From positions 1 to 64,000 of the forward strand of contig JANQSN010000046.1 of NCBI GenBank assembly GCA_028284045.1: a stretch of DNA of 64,000 nt. The letters run 5' to 3'. A program made the translations under genes and the position numbers. The stretch is from Alphaproteobacteria bacterium (GTDB lineage Bacteria; Pseudomonadota; Alphaproteobacteria; DSM-16000; Inquilinaceae). The notes under the pieces are model-generated. The model saw nothing but the letters and a program-made list of their open reading frames with translations. It searched no databases and was not told the origin of the DNA. This document shows, in pieces, positions 9,681 through 19,564 of the stretch (positions within the stretch are counted from its first letter, which is position 1; each line of letters begins with the position of its first letter).

Positions 9681-10130
9681 ATGCGTGTGTCCCAGACGCG
9701 ACAGGGCCGCCAGCCCAGCCAGCGCCAATTGCGCGTCGGCGAGGCGATCCGCCATCGCCTCGCCGAGTTGCTGCAGCGCGGCGACATCCATGCGCCGGAG
9801 CTGGAGGGCATCTCGGTGACCGTCAGCGAGGTGCGGATGAGCCCCGACCTGCGTACGGCGGTGGTCTATGTCAGCCGGCTGGGCGGCGAGGCGGGCGACG
9901 AGCTGGTGGCGCTGCTGAACCGGGTTCAGCCGGCGCTGCGCCACCATGTCGCCCAGGCGGTCCGGCTGAAATTCGCGCCGCGTCTGGCCTTCCGCCTGGA
10001 CACCTCGTTCGACGAGGCGGCGCGCATCGACCGGCTGTTGCACGACCCGCGGGTCGCCGCCGACTTGGTCACACGCGACGGCGAGGCCGCGCGCGACGAC
10101 GAGGCGCCGGGGCCGGAGGACGACGCATGA
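9681..10130 (+). CDS. rbfA: 30S ribosome-binding factor RbfA
   Basis: Binds the 30S subunit near 16S helix 1 and assists its maturation. The 149-residue product from ATG 9681 has the KH-like core: QLRVGEAIRHRLAELL, the ISVTVSEVRMSPDLRTAVVYVS strand pair and the KFAPRLAFRLDTSFDEAARIDRLL stretch. It follows infB by about 100 bp. The stop overlaps the start of truB (ATGA, 10127-10130), so the two should be translationally coupled. Confidence 0.95.
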   Translation: MRVSQTRQGRQPSQRQLRVGEAIRHRLAELLQRGDIHAPELEGISVTVSEVRMSPDLRTAVVYVSRLGGEAGDELVALLNRVQPALRHHVAQAVRLKFAPRLAFRLDTSFDEAARIDRLLHDPRVAADLVTRDGEAARDDEAPGPEDDA

Positions 10131-11077
10131 GCCGGCGCCGCCGCGGCCGGCCGGTGCATGGCTGGCTGGTGCTCGACAAGCCGGCCGACCTGACCTCGAC
10201 GCAAGCCGTGTCGAAGGTTCGCCGGCTGTTCGATGCCCGCAAGGCCGGCCATGCCGGCACGCTGGACCCGATGGCGACCGGCGTGCTGCCGATCGCCTTC
10301 GGCGAGGCCACCAAGACCGTGTCCTATGCCATGGACGGCGCCAAGCGCTACCGCTTCGCCATCGCCTTCGGTGAGGCCCGCGACAGCGACGACAGCGAAG
10401 GGCAGGTGGTGGCGACCAGCCCGGTCCGGCCCGACCCGGCGGCGGTGGCGGATGTGCTGGGCCGCTTCACCGGCGAGATCGAGCAGGTACCCCCCGCCTT
10501 CTCCGCCATCAAGATCGCGGGCGAGCGCGCCTACGACCTGGCCCGCGACGGCGAGACGGTCAACCTCGCCCCGCGGCGCATCCGCATCGACGCGCTGGAC
10601 TTGGTCGCGGTACCAGACGGCGACCATGTCGTCCTGGAGGCGGTCAGCGGCAAGGGCGCCTATATGCGCGGCCTGGCCCGCGATATCGCGGTCGCCCTGG
10701 GCACGGTCGGCCACCTCTCCGCCTTGCGCCGGCTGTCTGTCGGTGCCTTTACGCTTGACGCGGCGGTGACACTGCCGCAATTAGAGGCGCTCGTCGGCAG
10801 CGGAGGGGGAGACTCTGCCCTTTTGCCGCTGGAGACCCCGCTGGACGACATCCCGGCGGTGGCCTTGTCCGACGTCGAAGCGCATCGAATGCGCTCTGGC
10901 CAAGCCGTAGCGTTGCTGAAGCGATCCGATCGCGAGCGGCTTGCCGCCGCCCAAGCCGATCGCGATGACGGCGATTGCCTGGTGCTGGCGACAGCACGGG
11001 GCGTTCCCGTTGCCTTGGCGCGTCTGACGGGGGCCGAGCTTCAGCCGGTGCGTGTCTTGAATCTTGAACCTGCCTGA
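10127..11077 (+). CDS. truB: tRNA pseudouridine(55) synthase TruB
   Basis: Isomerises U55 of the tRNA T-loop to pseudouridine. The 316-residue protein shows [17 protein letters not shown] near the N-terminus, the catalytic aspartate in [15 protein letters not shown] (around residues 42-56), and the later [18 protein letters not shown] segment. ATG 10127 overlaps the rbfA stop. rpsO begins 29 bp downstream, so the genes appear to be one operon. Confidence 0.96.
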   Translation: MSRRRRGRPVHGWLVLDKPADLTSTQAVSKVRRLFDARKAGHAGTLDPMATGVLPIAFGEATKTVSYAMDGAKRYRFAIAFGEARDSDDSEGQVVATSPVRPDPAAVADVLGRFTGEIEQVPPAFSAIKIAGERAYDLARDGETVNLAPRRIRIDALDLVAVPDGDHVVLEAVSGKGAYMRGLARDIAVALGTVGHLSALRRLSVGAFTLDAAVTLPQLEALVGSGGGDSALLPLETPLDDIPAVALSDVEAHRMRSGQAVALLKRSDRERLAAAQADRDDGDCLVLATARGVPVALARLTGAELQPVRVLNLEPA

Positions 11078-11106
11078 AGGGCGCGACGCCCTGGAGGAAT
11101 TGGCCG

Positions 11107-11376
11107 ATGTCGATCAGCCCCGAGCGCAAGAGCGCTCTGATCGAAGAACACCGCCGCGAGGCGAACGATACCGGATCTCCGGAGGTCCAGGTGGCGGTCC
11201 TGACCGAACGGATCGCCAACCTGACCGAGCATCTGAAGGTCCACAAGAAGGACTTCCACTCGCGGCGCGGTCTGTTGATGCTCGTGGGGCGCCGGCGGCG
11301 GCTCCTCGACTATGTGAAGAGGAAGGACCAGCTTCGCTACGAGAGCCTGGTGAAACGGCTCGGCCTGCGTCGCTGA
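11107..11376 (+). CDS. rpsO: 30S ribosomal protein S15
   Basis: Primary 16S rRNA-binding protein of the 30S platform. At 89 residues it has the exact family length, with the conserved [17 protein letters not shown] and [16 protein letters not shown] segments. GGAGGAATTG lies directly upstream of the ATG. S15 often represses its own mRNA; no specific operator could be identified here. pnp follows in the conserved rpsO-pnp order after a 298-bp gap. Confidence 0.97.
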   Translation: MSISPERKSALIEEHRREANDTGSPEVQVAVLTERIANLTEHLKVHKKDFHSRRGLLMLVGRRRRLLDYVKRKDQLRYESLVKRLGLRR

Positions 11377-11467
11377 GGAGGATCCGGCCCTGCCGCGGCG
11401 TTCCCGCGGGTGCGCGGCCGCTCAAGGACGGGGCCGGGGTGGCGGCAATGCCCCCTTGGATGACAAC

Positions 11468-11488
11468 AAGACCCCGCGACCCGGTCTT
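11468..11488 (+). terminator. Weak hairpin between rpsO and pnp
   Basis: AAGACC (11468-11473) and GGTCTT (11483-11488) can pair around a nine-base loop and are followed by a pyrimidine-rich CTTCTGCCTTT. The rpsO-pnp gap (11377-11674) holds no gene; a partial terminator or an RNase III-type pnp leader hairpin would be typical there. Weak evidence. Confidence 0.3.
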
Positions 11489-11674
11489 CTTCTGCCTTTC
11501 CAACACCAACGGCGCGCGTCCCCGCATCCGCGGCCCGCGCGCCCATGACGCTTCGGCGGTTTGCTCCGGCGCTTTACGGCGCGCCCCCTGAACCGCCCGC
11601 AAGGTCATCGTTTCAATCGACGTCGCCGCCGCAGATCATCGGGATCGCCGGCGACAGCAAAGGGAAAAGTTCGA

Positions 11675-13795
<2,121 letters not shown>

Positions 13796-13810
13796 CCCGA
13801 CCCGACCGGC

Positions 13811-13828
13811 GGGGGCGCCGCGGCCCCC
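13811..13828 (+). terminator. GC hairpin downstream of pnp
   Basis: GGGGGC (13811-13816) and GCCCCC (13823-13828) pair around GCCGCG just after the pnp stop. There is no T-run, so it may serve as a 3' stabiliser or a Rho-assisted terminator. Confidence 0.4.
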
Positions 13829-13836
13829 CGTCCGCT

Positions 13837-13865
13837 TTGCATCTCGTCGGCGCTGAGGCTACCTT
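13837..13865 (+). promoter_or_regulatory. Candidate promoter for the secreted protein gene
   Basis: TTGCAT (13837-13842) and TACCTT (13860-13865) are spaced by 17 bp, 73 bases before the ATG at 13939. Confidence 0.35.
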
Positions 13866-13938
13866 GGGCGCTCGGTAATCAGGTCACGGTCGCATCGCAA
13901 AGCGGCCGGACCGGCGCCAATCGACGGGAGGCGAGGCG

Positions 13939-14298
13939 ATGACGGGTGGACGGGTTCTGGCGGCTGCGGCGGCATTGACCTTGGCGACGGCGGCGACACC
14001 GGCCTTGTCGGTCGGTCTGTCGCTCAACTACGTCACGCTGCCCAGCCATGTGACCCTGGAAGCCTGCCTCAATCTGGCGGAAAACCAGTTCGCCAATCTC
14101 GGCCTCAGCGTGCTGGAGCGAACCAGTTCGGCCGCCTGGGCGGAGCCGATCGGCGGGGCCGACGAACTCTACTCCGTCTACTGCATCATCGATCGCAGCA
14201 TCACCGTGGTCGTCGGCGCCGGCGACGATCTGGACCAGGTGGACAGCCAACTCGGCGTGCTCGTCCAGAACCTCGACTACGCCTTCAACGGGAAGTAG
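13939..14298 (+). CDS. Hypothetical secreted protein
   Basis: A 119-residue protein with a clear N-terminal signal peptide: MTGGR followed by an Ala/Leu-rich core and a probable cleavage site after PALS (near residue 24). The mature part is about 95 residues, with two cysteines (in EACLNL and YCIID) that could form a disulfide in the periplasm. The alternation of helix (LEACLNLAENQF) and strands (ITVVVGAG) suggests a small alpha/beta fold. It stands alone between pnp and the MBL hydrolase. No family was recognised. Confidence 0.7.
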   Translation: MTGGRVLAAAAALTLATAATPALSVGLSLNYVTLPSHVTLEACLNLAENQFANLGLSVLERTSSAAWAEPIGGADELYSVYCIIDRSITVVVGAGDDLDQVDSQLGVLVQNLDYAFNGK

Positions 14299-14396
14299 CG
14301 CCGCCGGCCGCGCCAGGAGTCGCCGGGCCGTCCCCGGGGACCCAGGCCCGGACTTGCCCTCGACACCCCCAGAGCGTGCTGCCAGACTTGCGGCCA

Positions 14397-15275
14397 ATGA
14401 GCGAGATCCCGACTCCCGCCGCCCACGACGCCGAAGAGGCGTTCAGCGTCACCTTCTGGGGAACCCGCGGCAGCATCGCCTGTCCGGGGCCGTCCACCGT
14501 CCGCTATGGCGGCAACACGACGTGCCTGGAGATCCGCTGCGGGTCCGACGTCGTGGTCATCGACGGCGGGACGGGCATGCGGCCCTTGGGCTACAAGCTG
14601 GTGGCGGAGCAGCGGTCCCAGATCGACGTGCTGTTCACCCACACCCATTTCGACCATGTCGTCGGCGTGCCGTTCTTCAAGCCCGCCTATTTCGAGGATA
14701 TGCACGTCACCTTCTGGGCCGGCCATCTGCTGCCGGAGGCGACGTTGCGCGCCATCCTGGTCGACATGATGATGCCGCCCTTGTTTCCGGTGCCGTTGCA
14801 TATCTTCGAGAGCTGCGAGTATCGCGACTTCGCGGCCGGCGACCGCTTCACGCTGCGGCCGGGCATCGAGGTATCGACCTGCAAGCTGAACCACCCGAAC
14901 CGGGCGACCGGCTATCGCATCGACTATGGCGGGCGCGCGATCGCGGTGATCACCGATACGGAGCATGTTGCGGGCGAACTGGATCGGGCGATCGTCGATC
15001 TCGTCCAGGGCGCGGATGTGATGATCTACGACGCGATGTTCACGGATGAGGAGTTTCCCCGCTTCAAGGGCTGGGGCCATTCCACCTGGCAGCAATGTTT
15101 GCGCGTCGCCGACGCCGCCGGGGTCGGCCGGGCGGTGATCTTCCACCACGATCCCAACCACGACGACGACTTCATGGACTGTATCGCCAAGGTCGCCGAC
15201 GCCCGGCGTCCCGGCAGCCTGGTCGCGCGCGAGGGCCAGACGCTGACCGTCCTGCCGGCGGCCGCGGCCGGCTGA
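14397..15275 (+). CDS. MBL-fold metallo-hydrolase
   Basis: A 292-residue member of the metallo-beta-lactamase superfamily. The N-terminus FWGTRGSIACPGPSTVRYGG matches the RNase Z/PhnP-like branch (COG1235). The metal ligands are visible as THTHFDH (HxHxDH, near residue 82), a later NHPN histidine, DTEH, an Asp in MIYDAMF and the GWGHSTW histidine. ATG 14397 is chosen because the family N-terminus follows it; the upstream GTG extension (14376) adds seven unconserved residues. The substrate is unknown, with phosphodiester cleavage likely. Confidence 0.88.
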   Translation: MSEIPTPAAHDAEEAFSVTFWGTRGSIACPGPSTVRYGGNTTCLEIRCGSDVVVIDGGTGMRPLGYKLVAEQRSQIDVLFTHTHFDHVVGVPFFKPAYFEDMHVTFWAGHLLPEATLRAILVDMMMPPLFPVPLHIFESCEYRDFAAGDRFTLRPGIEVSTCKLNHPNRATGYRIDYGGRAIAVITDTEHVAGELDRAIVDLVQGADVMIYDAMFTDEEFPRFKGWGHSTWQQCLRVADAAGVGRAVIFHHDPNHDDDFMDCIAKVADARRPGSLVAREGQTLTVLPAAAAG

Positions 15276-15307
15276 GGCGTGGGTCGGGACCCGCACCGCC
15301 GGGCGGC

Positions 15308-16168
15308 ATGACCGGCGGCCCGTCCCTGCGCGCCCGGCTGCGCCGCCTGGGCTTCGGCCTGTCGACGGTGCTGGGGCTCGGGCCCCGCGGCTTCTTCATC
15401 CCCTATCGCTATGCCGATCGGATCGCCCGGCCGCAGCCGGCCTATGCGGCCGTGGCGCGGCTGTTCGAGGCGGCGGCCCCGGCCTTCACCGCGCATCTCG
15501 ACGCCATCGACGGCCTGGCGGACGACCTGCTGGCGATCCGCCCCGCGCCGCCGCCCGCCCCGCGCTGGGACCAGGGCTGGTTTCCGACGCTGGATGCCGC
15601 CGCGCTCTACGCGATGATCCGCCGGTTCCGTCCGGCCCGGGTGGTGGAGATCGGCAGCGGCCATTCGACCCGCTTCGCCGCGCGCGCCGTCGCCGATGGC
15701 GGCCTGGCGACGGCGATCACCGCGGTGGACCCCGCCCCGCGGCGCGCGCTGGACGGCCTGGGCGTCGCGCATATCGCCGCCACGCTTCAGGACGCCGACC
15801 CAAGGCCGATCGACGCGCTCGGCCCCGGCGACATCCTGTTCGTCGACAGCAGCCATATCCTGATGCCAGGCAGCGATCTCGACCATCTGCTGAACCGCGT
15901 GCTGCCGCGGCTGGTCGACGGCGTGCTAGTGCATGTCCACGACATCTTCCTGCCGGAGGACTACCCGGCCGCCTGGTGGTGGCGCGGCTACAACGAGCAA
16001 TCGGCGATCGCGGCCCTGCTGCTGTCCGGCGGCTGGCAGCCGCTGTTCGCCAGCCGCTATGTCCTGCGGCACTGGGCCGACCGTCTGGGGCGCGGCGTCT
16101 TGGGACAGTTGCCGGCCGCGGCGGCACCGGCCTCCAGCCTGTGGATGGTGCGCCGGTCGACGGAGTAA
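15308..16168 (+). CDS. Class I SAM-dependent methyltransferase
   Basis: A 286-residue predicted methyltransferase of the Methyltransf_24 type. The SAM motif I is VVEIGSGHSTRFAARA (around 116-131), followed by an acidic residue closing strand 2 (ITAVDPAP), the strand-4 DILFVDSSH motif, and a C-terminal VHVHDIFLPEDYP. The start ATG 15308 lies 32 bp after the MBL gene, so cotranscription is plausible. Some family members act on sugars or lipids; nothing in the sequence fixes the substrate. Confidence 0.8.
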   Translation: MTGGPSLRARLRRLGFGLSTVLGLGPRGFFIPYRYADRIARPQPAYAAVARLFEAAAPAFTAHLDAIDGLADDLLAIRPAPPPAPRWDQGWFPTLDAAALYAMIRRFRPARVVEIGSGHSTRFAARAVADGGLATAITAVDPAPRRALDGLGVAHIAATLQDADPRPIDALGPGDILFVDSSHILMPGSDLDHLLNRVLPRLVDGVLVHVHDIFLPEDYPAAWWWRGYNEQSAIAALLLSGGWQPLFASRYVLRHWADRLGRGVLGQLPAAAAPASSLWMVRRSTE

Positions 16169-16423
16169 GCGCGTGCCGAATCAGGTTATTGGGGTCTTTC
16201 GCTCAATCGATCACGTAGCGATGTGCTCCTAATCCCAACGAATACGTAGTAATTTTCGAAGGATGCGGCGGTGCTTCCCGTTCGATCCTGGCACAGTTTG
16301 ATTGCAATACGATATGAACGACTATCGTTTACTCATTGGTTCTTAAGACATTCGGCGCCATATCATAAGAAAACGGCCGGACGCGTCCTGGCACCGTTCG
16401 GCCGCTGCATTGGAGGATGAGTC

Positions 16424-16513
16424 ATGACGCTGTCGACCGGTCCGTTCTATGAGGACGTGAAGCTCGGTGCGGCCCTGCTCGCCGCCGTGGTGTTGCTGCT
16501 GCTGGCCGCCTGA
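16424..16513 (+). CDS. Small single-pass membrane protein (29 aa)
   Basis: A short ORF with a strong Shine-Dalgarno, GGAGG at 16412-16416, seven bases before ATG 16424. The peptide has a polar/acidic N-terminal half (MTLSTGPFYEDVKLG) and then about 14 hydrophobic residues (AALLAAVVLLLLAA) ending at TGA 16511-16513. It resembles small hydrophobic accessory subunits in layout (KdpF or CydX size), but no such complex is nearby. The 255 bp upstream is unusually AT-rich and gene-free, consistent with a regulatory region. The gene for the membrane cyclase follows 116 bp downstream. Confidence 0.6.
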   Translation: MTLSTGPFYEDVKLGAALLAAVVLLLLAA

Positions 16514-16578
16514 CGCCCGCGCCGGTTCCATCGGATCGAGCCCGCACCGGCCCGAGACCGCGACGGTTCACGGAGGCT

Positions 16579-16591
16579 TGACAGGCTGTCA
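16579..16591. promoter_or_regulatory. Palindrome upstream of the cyclase gene
   Basis: TGACAG-G-CTGTCA is a perfect 13-bp inverted repeat. It includes a consensus TTGACA (16578-16583), but no acceptable -10 lies at the right distance, so it may be an operator rather than a promoter. Confidence 0.3.
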
Positions 16592-16629
16592 CTATCGGCC
16601 CGCCGGGCGTGTCGCCTATCATCGCGGCC

Positions 16630-18057
16630 ATGTCCGACGAACCGCCGCGGCTGTCGCCCTTTCGGGACCTCTTCGCCGGCTCCGCCCCCGATGACGTGGC
16701 GGAGCGGGTGTGCGCGATCATCCGCCGTCAGGAGGCCTTGAGCGAAATCCTGATCGGCTGGGTGCAGCTCGTCATCGTCACGCTGTTCGGCACGCTCTAT
16801 GCGCTGTCGCCGACGGCGCATGGCGCGTTCATGCCGCAGTTCGAGCCAGTGCCCTTCGTGCTGGCGGCCTATTTCGCCTTCACCGTCTTCCGATTGTGCC
16901 TGGCCTATAGGGGGGCGCTGCCGGCGTCGGTGGTGTACCTCTCCGTCTTCCTAGACATGGCCCTGCTGATGGGCCTGATCTACAGCTTCCACATACAGTA
17001 CGACCAGCCGGCCGCCTTCTATCTGAAGGCGCCGACGCTGCTCTACGTCTTCATCTTCATCGCGCTCCGGGCGCTGCGCTTCGACCCGCGCTATGTGCTG
17101 ACCGCCGGGCTGGCGGCGGCGGCCGGCTGGCTGATCCTGGTGCTGCTGGCGGCGGCGGAGATGGATCCCGACGCGTATATCACCCGCGATTTCGTCGCCT
17201 ACATGACTTCCAACCGCATGCTGATCGGGGCGGAGATCGACAAGATCGTTTCGATCCTGCTGGTCACCATGATCCTGACCGCCGCCTTGTCGCGCGGCCG
17301 GCGCCTGCTGATCACCGCGGCGCGGGAGAGCGAGGCGGCGCGCGATCTGGGCCGTTTCTTCTCGCCGGAGGTGGCCCGCGCAATCACCGCCGCCCAGGTC
17401 CGCGTGCGCGCCGGCCAGGGCGAGGCGCGCGAGGCCGGCGTGCTGCTGGTCGACATCCGCGGCTTCACCCGCTTCTCCGCCACCATCTCGCCCGACGAGG
17501 TGGTGCGGCTGCTGGCCGACTACCAGACCTTCATGGTGCCGGCGATCGAACGCCATGGCGGCACCATCGACAAGTTCCTGGGCGACGGCATCATGGCGAC
17601 CTTCGGCGCCGTGTCGCCCGGCACGGTCATCGCCGCGGATGTGGTCGCGGCGGTGGAGGACGTGCTCGACCAGGCGGCGGCCTGGAACGCCTTCCGGGCC
17701 GCGGCCGGCGACCACCGGGCCTTGACGGTCAATGCCGCCGCGACCCTGGGGCCGGTGGTGTTCGGCGCGGTCGGCCACGCGGATCGGCTGGAATACACGG
17801 TGATCGGCGCCACGGTGAACGGCGCGGCGAAGTTGGAAGAGCACAACAAGCGCTGCCGCAGCCGCGCGCTGGTGCCCGCCCAGCTCTACCGCCGCGCCTT
17901 GGCGGAGGGGTTCCGGCCGCGCTTGACATGGCAGGCGATCGACGGGCAGGAGGTGCCGGGCCTGGACGGCGACGGCCATCTGATGATGGTGCCCGGCGCG
18001 GCCGTCGGAACCGGCGCTGCCACCACCACAGCCGCCGCCGCGCCCGCCCGGTCCTGA
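16630..18057 (+). CDS. Membrane-bound class III adenylate/guanylate cyclase
   Basis: A 475-residue protein with about six hydrophobic segments in the first 230 residues and a C-terminal class III cyclase domain from about residue 265, facing the cytosol. Both metal aspartates are present (VDIRGFTRFS; KFLGDGIMATFG, which also carries the substrate lysine). EYTVIGATVN gives threonine at the base-selecting position, as in CyaB-type adenylate cyclases. In the VNxAaRLE motif the asparagine is kept, but the transition-state arginine is lysine (VNGAAKLE). ATG 16630 gives MSDEPPRLSPF; a GTG seven codons upstream is less likely. cAMP production is inferred. Confidence 0.88.
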   Translation: MSDEPPRLSPFRDLFAGSAPDDVAERVCAIIRRQEALSEILIGWVQLVIVTLFGTLYALSPTAHGAFMPQFEPVPFVLAAYFAFTVFRLCLAYRGALPASVVYLSVFLDMALLMGLIYSFHIQYDQPAAFYLKAPTLLYVFIFIALRALRFDPRYVLTAGLAAAAGWLILVLLAAAEMDPDAYITRDFVAYMTSNRMLIGAEIDKIVSILLVTMILTAALSRGRRLLITAARESEAARDLGRFFSPEVARAITAAQVRVRAGQGEAREAGVLLVDIRGFTRFSATISPDEVVRLLADYQTFMVPAIERHGGTIDKFLGDGIMATFGAVSPGTVIAADVVAAVEDVLDQAAAWNAFRAAAGDHRALTVNAAATLGPVVFGAVGHADRLEYTVIGATVNGAAKLEEHNKRCRSRALVPAQLYRRALAEGFRPRLTWQAIDGQEVPGLDGDGHLMMVPGAAVGTGAATTTAAAAPARS

Positions 18058-18081
18058 TCCGAAAGCGACGGAAGAGATCCG

Positions 18082-18729
18082 ATGAGCGACGGTGCCCTGA
18101 CCCTCAGCTATTCCCCCGCCTCGCCCTTTGCCCGGCTGGTCCGCCTGGCGGTCGCCGAGCTGGGGTTGGAGGCGCGGTTGCAGGTGGCGACCGTCGCCGT
18201 CTCCCCTGGCTCTTCCGATGCCGACTATGTCGCGCGCATCAACCCGCTGGGGCGGATCCCGGCACTGACGCTGGCGGACGGCAGCGTCTTGGTAGACAGC
18301 CATGTGATCGTGGAGTTCCTCGACGATCTGGCCGGCGGCCACCGGCTGATCCCGGCGGCCGACGGCTCGACGCGGCGCCACCAGGTGCTGAGCGACCATG
18401 CGCTGGCCCAGGGCGGCATGGAGGCGGCGGTGGCGCTGCGCTACGAGACGGTGTTGCGGCCGGAGGAGCTGCGCTGGTCGGTGTGGTCGGACGACCAATG
18501 GGCGAAGGTCGCCCGGACGCTGGATTGGTTCGAGGCGCGCACGGCGGTGCTGGCCACCCCGCGCGCCGCCGGGCCGGTCGATGTCTGCCAGTTGGCGCTG
18601 TTGGCCCTGTTGGGCTATCTCGACTTCCGCTTCGCCGACCGGCCCTGGCGCGATGGCCGGCCGCAGCTTGCCGCCTGGGCGGCGACGGCGATGGCGCGCC
18701 CCAGCTACGCCGCGACGGCGCCGGCCTAG
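18082..18729 (+). CDS. Glutathione S-transferase family protein
   Basis: A 215-residue GST. The N-terminal thioredoxin-like domain has YSPASPFARLVRLAVAELG and the cis-proline/glutathione motif GRIPALTLADGSVLVDSHVI; an all-alpha C-terminal domain follows. GGAAGAG lies eight bases before ATG 18082. It starts 24 bp after the cyclase gene. Converges with the gene at 18811-19365 across a nested hairpin. Substrate unknown; a second GST lies at 19565. Confidence 0.88.
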   Translation: MSDGALTLSYSPASPFARLVRLAVAELGLEARLQVATVAVSPGSSDADYVARINPLGRIPALTLADGSVLVDSHVIVEFLDDLAGGHRLIPAADGSTRRHQVLSDHALAQGGMEAAVALRYETVLRPEELRWSVWSDDQWAKVARTLDWFEARTAVLATPRAAGPVDVCQLALLALLGYLDFRFADRPWRDGRPQLAAWAATAMARPSYAATAPA

Positions 18730-18732
18730 GTC

Positions 18733-18807
18733 CAATCGACATTCGTCGCCGCACCCTGTTGAAGCCCTCCCCCATCAAAGGGGGGAGGGAATCCTGAATG
18801 TCGATTG
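18733..18807. repeat. Nested inverted repeats between convergent genes
   Basis: A perfect 12-bp outer repeat, CAATCGACATTC (18733-18744) and GAATGTCGATTG (18796-18807), encloses a 9-bp inner hairpin, CCCTCCCCC (18765-18773) and GGGGGAGGG (18781-18789). It sits exactly between two convergent stop codons, so it can serve as a bidirectional terminator. The layout also resembles extragenic palindromic (REP/MITE-like) elements. Confidence 0.6.
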
Positions 18808-18810
18808 AAG

Positions 18811-19365
18811 CTAATCCTGTTCGGGCGTTCCGCGCTCGGACGCCGCCGGCGTCCGCGGCCGCATCAGCGCGCCGATGAGCTGGCGCAGCGCGATCACCCA
18901 CAGCAGCACCTGCGCGGCGAGGCAGCCCGCCGCCACGGCGGCCACCGGCGTCGGCACCACGCCCAGCCACTGGCCATAGACCAGCACCCAGCCATGCGCC
19001 GCCGGCGCCAGGGTCAAGGCGCCCAGAAAGCTCGGCCAGGTGCCGCGCCCGACCAGGAAGGGCGCAACCAGATAGCCGATATGGTAGAGCAGCACCATCG
19101 CCGCCAGGCTGGCCGCCAGCGCCGTCGGCATCTCCGTCGCCGCACTGTGGGCGGCGCTCTGGCTCACCCAGACAGCGACCGAGGCAAGGCCGAAGCCGAT
19201 CGAAAAAGCCTTGATCCAGCCGGTCGGACGCGGCGGGAACAGGCGGATCGGCGGGTCGGGCGGGGGGCGCCGGTCGCTGCGCAGGCCGCCGTCAGGGTCG
19301 CTCGCGTGTCCGGTCAGGGGGCGATCCTGGGCAGGCAGGGCCGAAGACACTATACTGTCAGACAT
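18811..19365 (-). CDS. Hypothetical membrane protein
   Basis: A 184-residue protein whose N-terminal 50 residues are polar and Pro/Arg-rich, followed by about four hydrophobic segments (KAFSIGFGLASVAVWV; LAASLAAMVLLYHIGYLVAPF; FLGALTLAPAAHGWVLVYG; VAAVAAGCLAAQVLLWVIAL). ATG 19365-19363 shares the tetranucleotide CATG with the divergent ATG of the HIG1 gene, so the two starts overlap by two bases. No clear ribosome binding site is seen and the true start may be internal (GTG about five codons in). No family recognised. Confidence 0.6.
   Translation of the reverse strand: MSDSIVSSALPAQDRPLTGHASDPDGGLRSDRRPPPDPPIRLFPPRPTGWIKAFSIGFGLASVAVWVSQSAAHSAATEMPTALAASLAAMVLLYHIGYLVAPFLVGRGTWPSFLGALTLAPAAHGWVLVYGQWLGVVPTPVAAVAAGCLAAQVLLWVIALRQLIGALMRPRTPAASERGTPEQD
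19351..19356 (+). promoter_or_regulatory. -10 element placing the HIG1 transcript start at its ATG
   Basis: TATACT is a near-consensus -10 box seven bases before ATG 19364. Transcription would begin at or within a base or two of the start codon, giving a leaderless mRNA. The -35 region (around 19328-19333) is poor. Confidence 0.4.
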
Positions 19366-19552
19366 GTCCACGCTCTTCTTCGTGCTGATGGGGCTGTCCA
19401 TGGTGGTGGTGCTGGCCAGCCTGGGCACCGGCCTCGTCGTCATGGCGCGCGGCGGCGATGTCAATGCGCGCTTCGGCAACCGGCTGATGCAGGTGCGCGT
19501 CGCCGCGCAGGCGCTCGCGCTGCTGTTCTTCGCCTTGGCGATGATCACCTGA
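19364..19552 (+). CDS. HIG1 domain twin-transmembrane protein
   Basis: A 62-residue protein with two membrane helices (FFVLMGLSMVVVLASLGTGLVVM and VRVAAQALALLFFALAMI) joined by the loop ARGGDVNARFGNRLMQ, which matches the HIG1/twin-TM family. Eukaryotic relatives assist respiratory supercomplexes; in alphaproteobacteria a role at cytochrome oxidase is proposed. No Shine-Dalgarno precedes the ATG. In related genomes it sits upstream of a PduO-type adenosyltransferase and etfBA; here a minus-strand GST gene intervenes. Confidence 0.82.
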   Translation: MSTLFFVLMGLSMVVVLASLGTGLVVMARGGDVNARFGNRLMQVRVAAQALALLFFALAMIT

Positions 19553-19564
19553 CGCAGTGCGCGG

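Noticed and set aside
15172-15399. Pro/Arg-rich minus-strand frame over the MBL/methyltransferase junction
   Set aside because: Typical GC-driven frame overlapping two well-supported genes.
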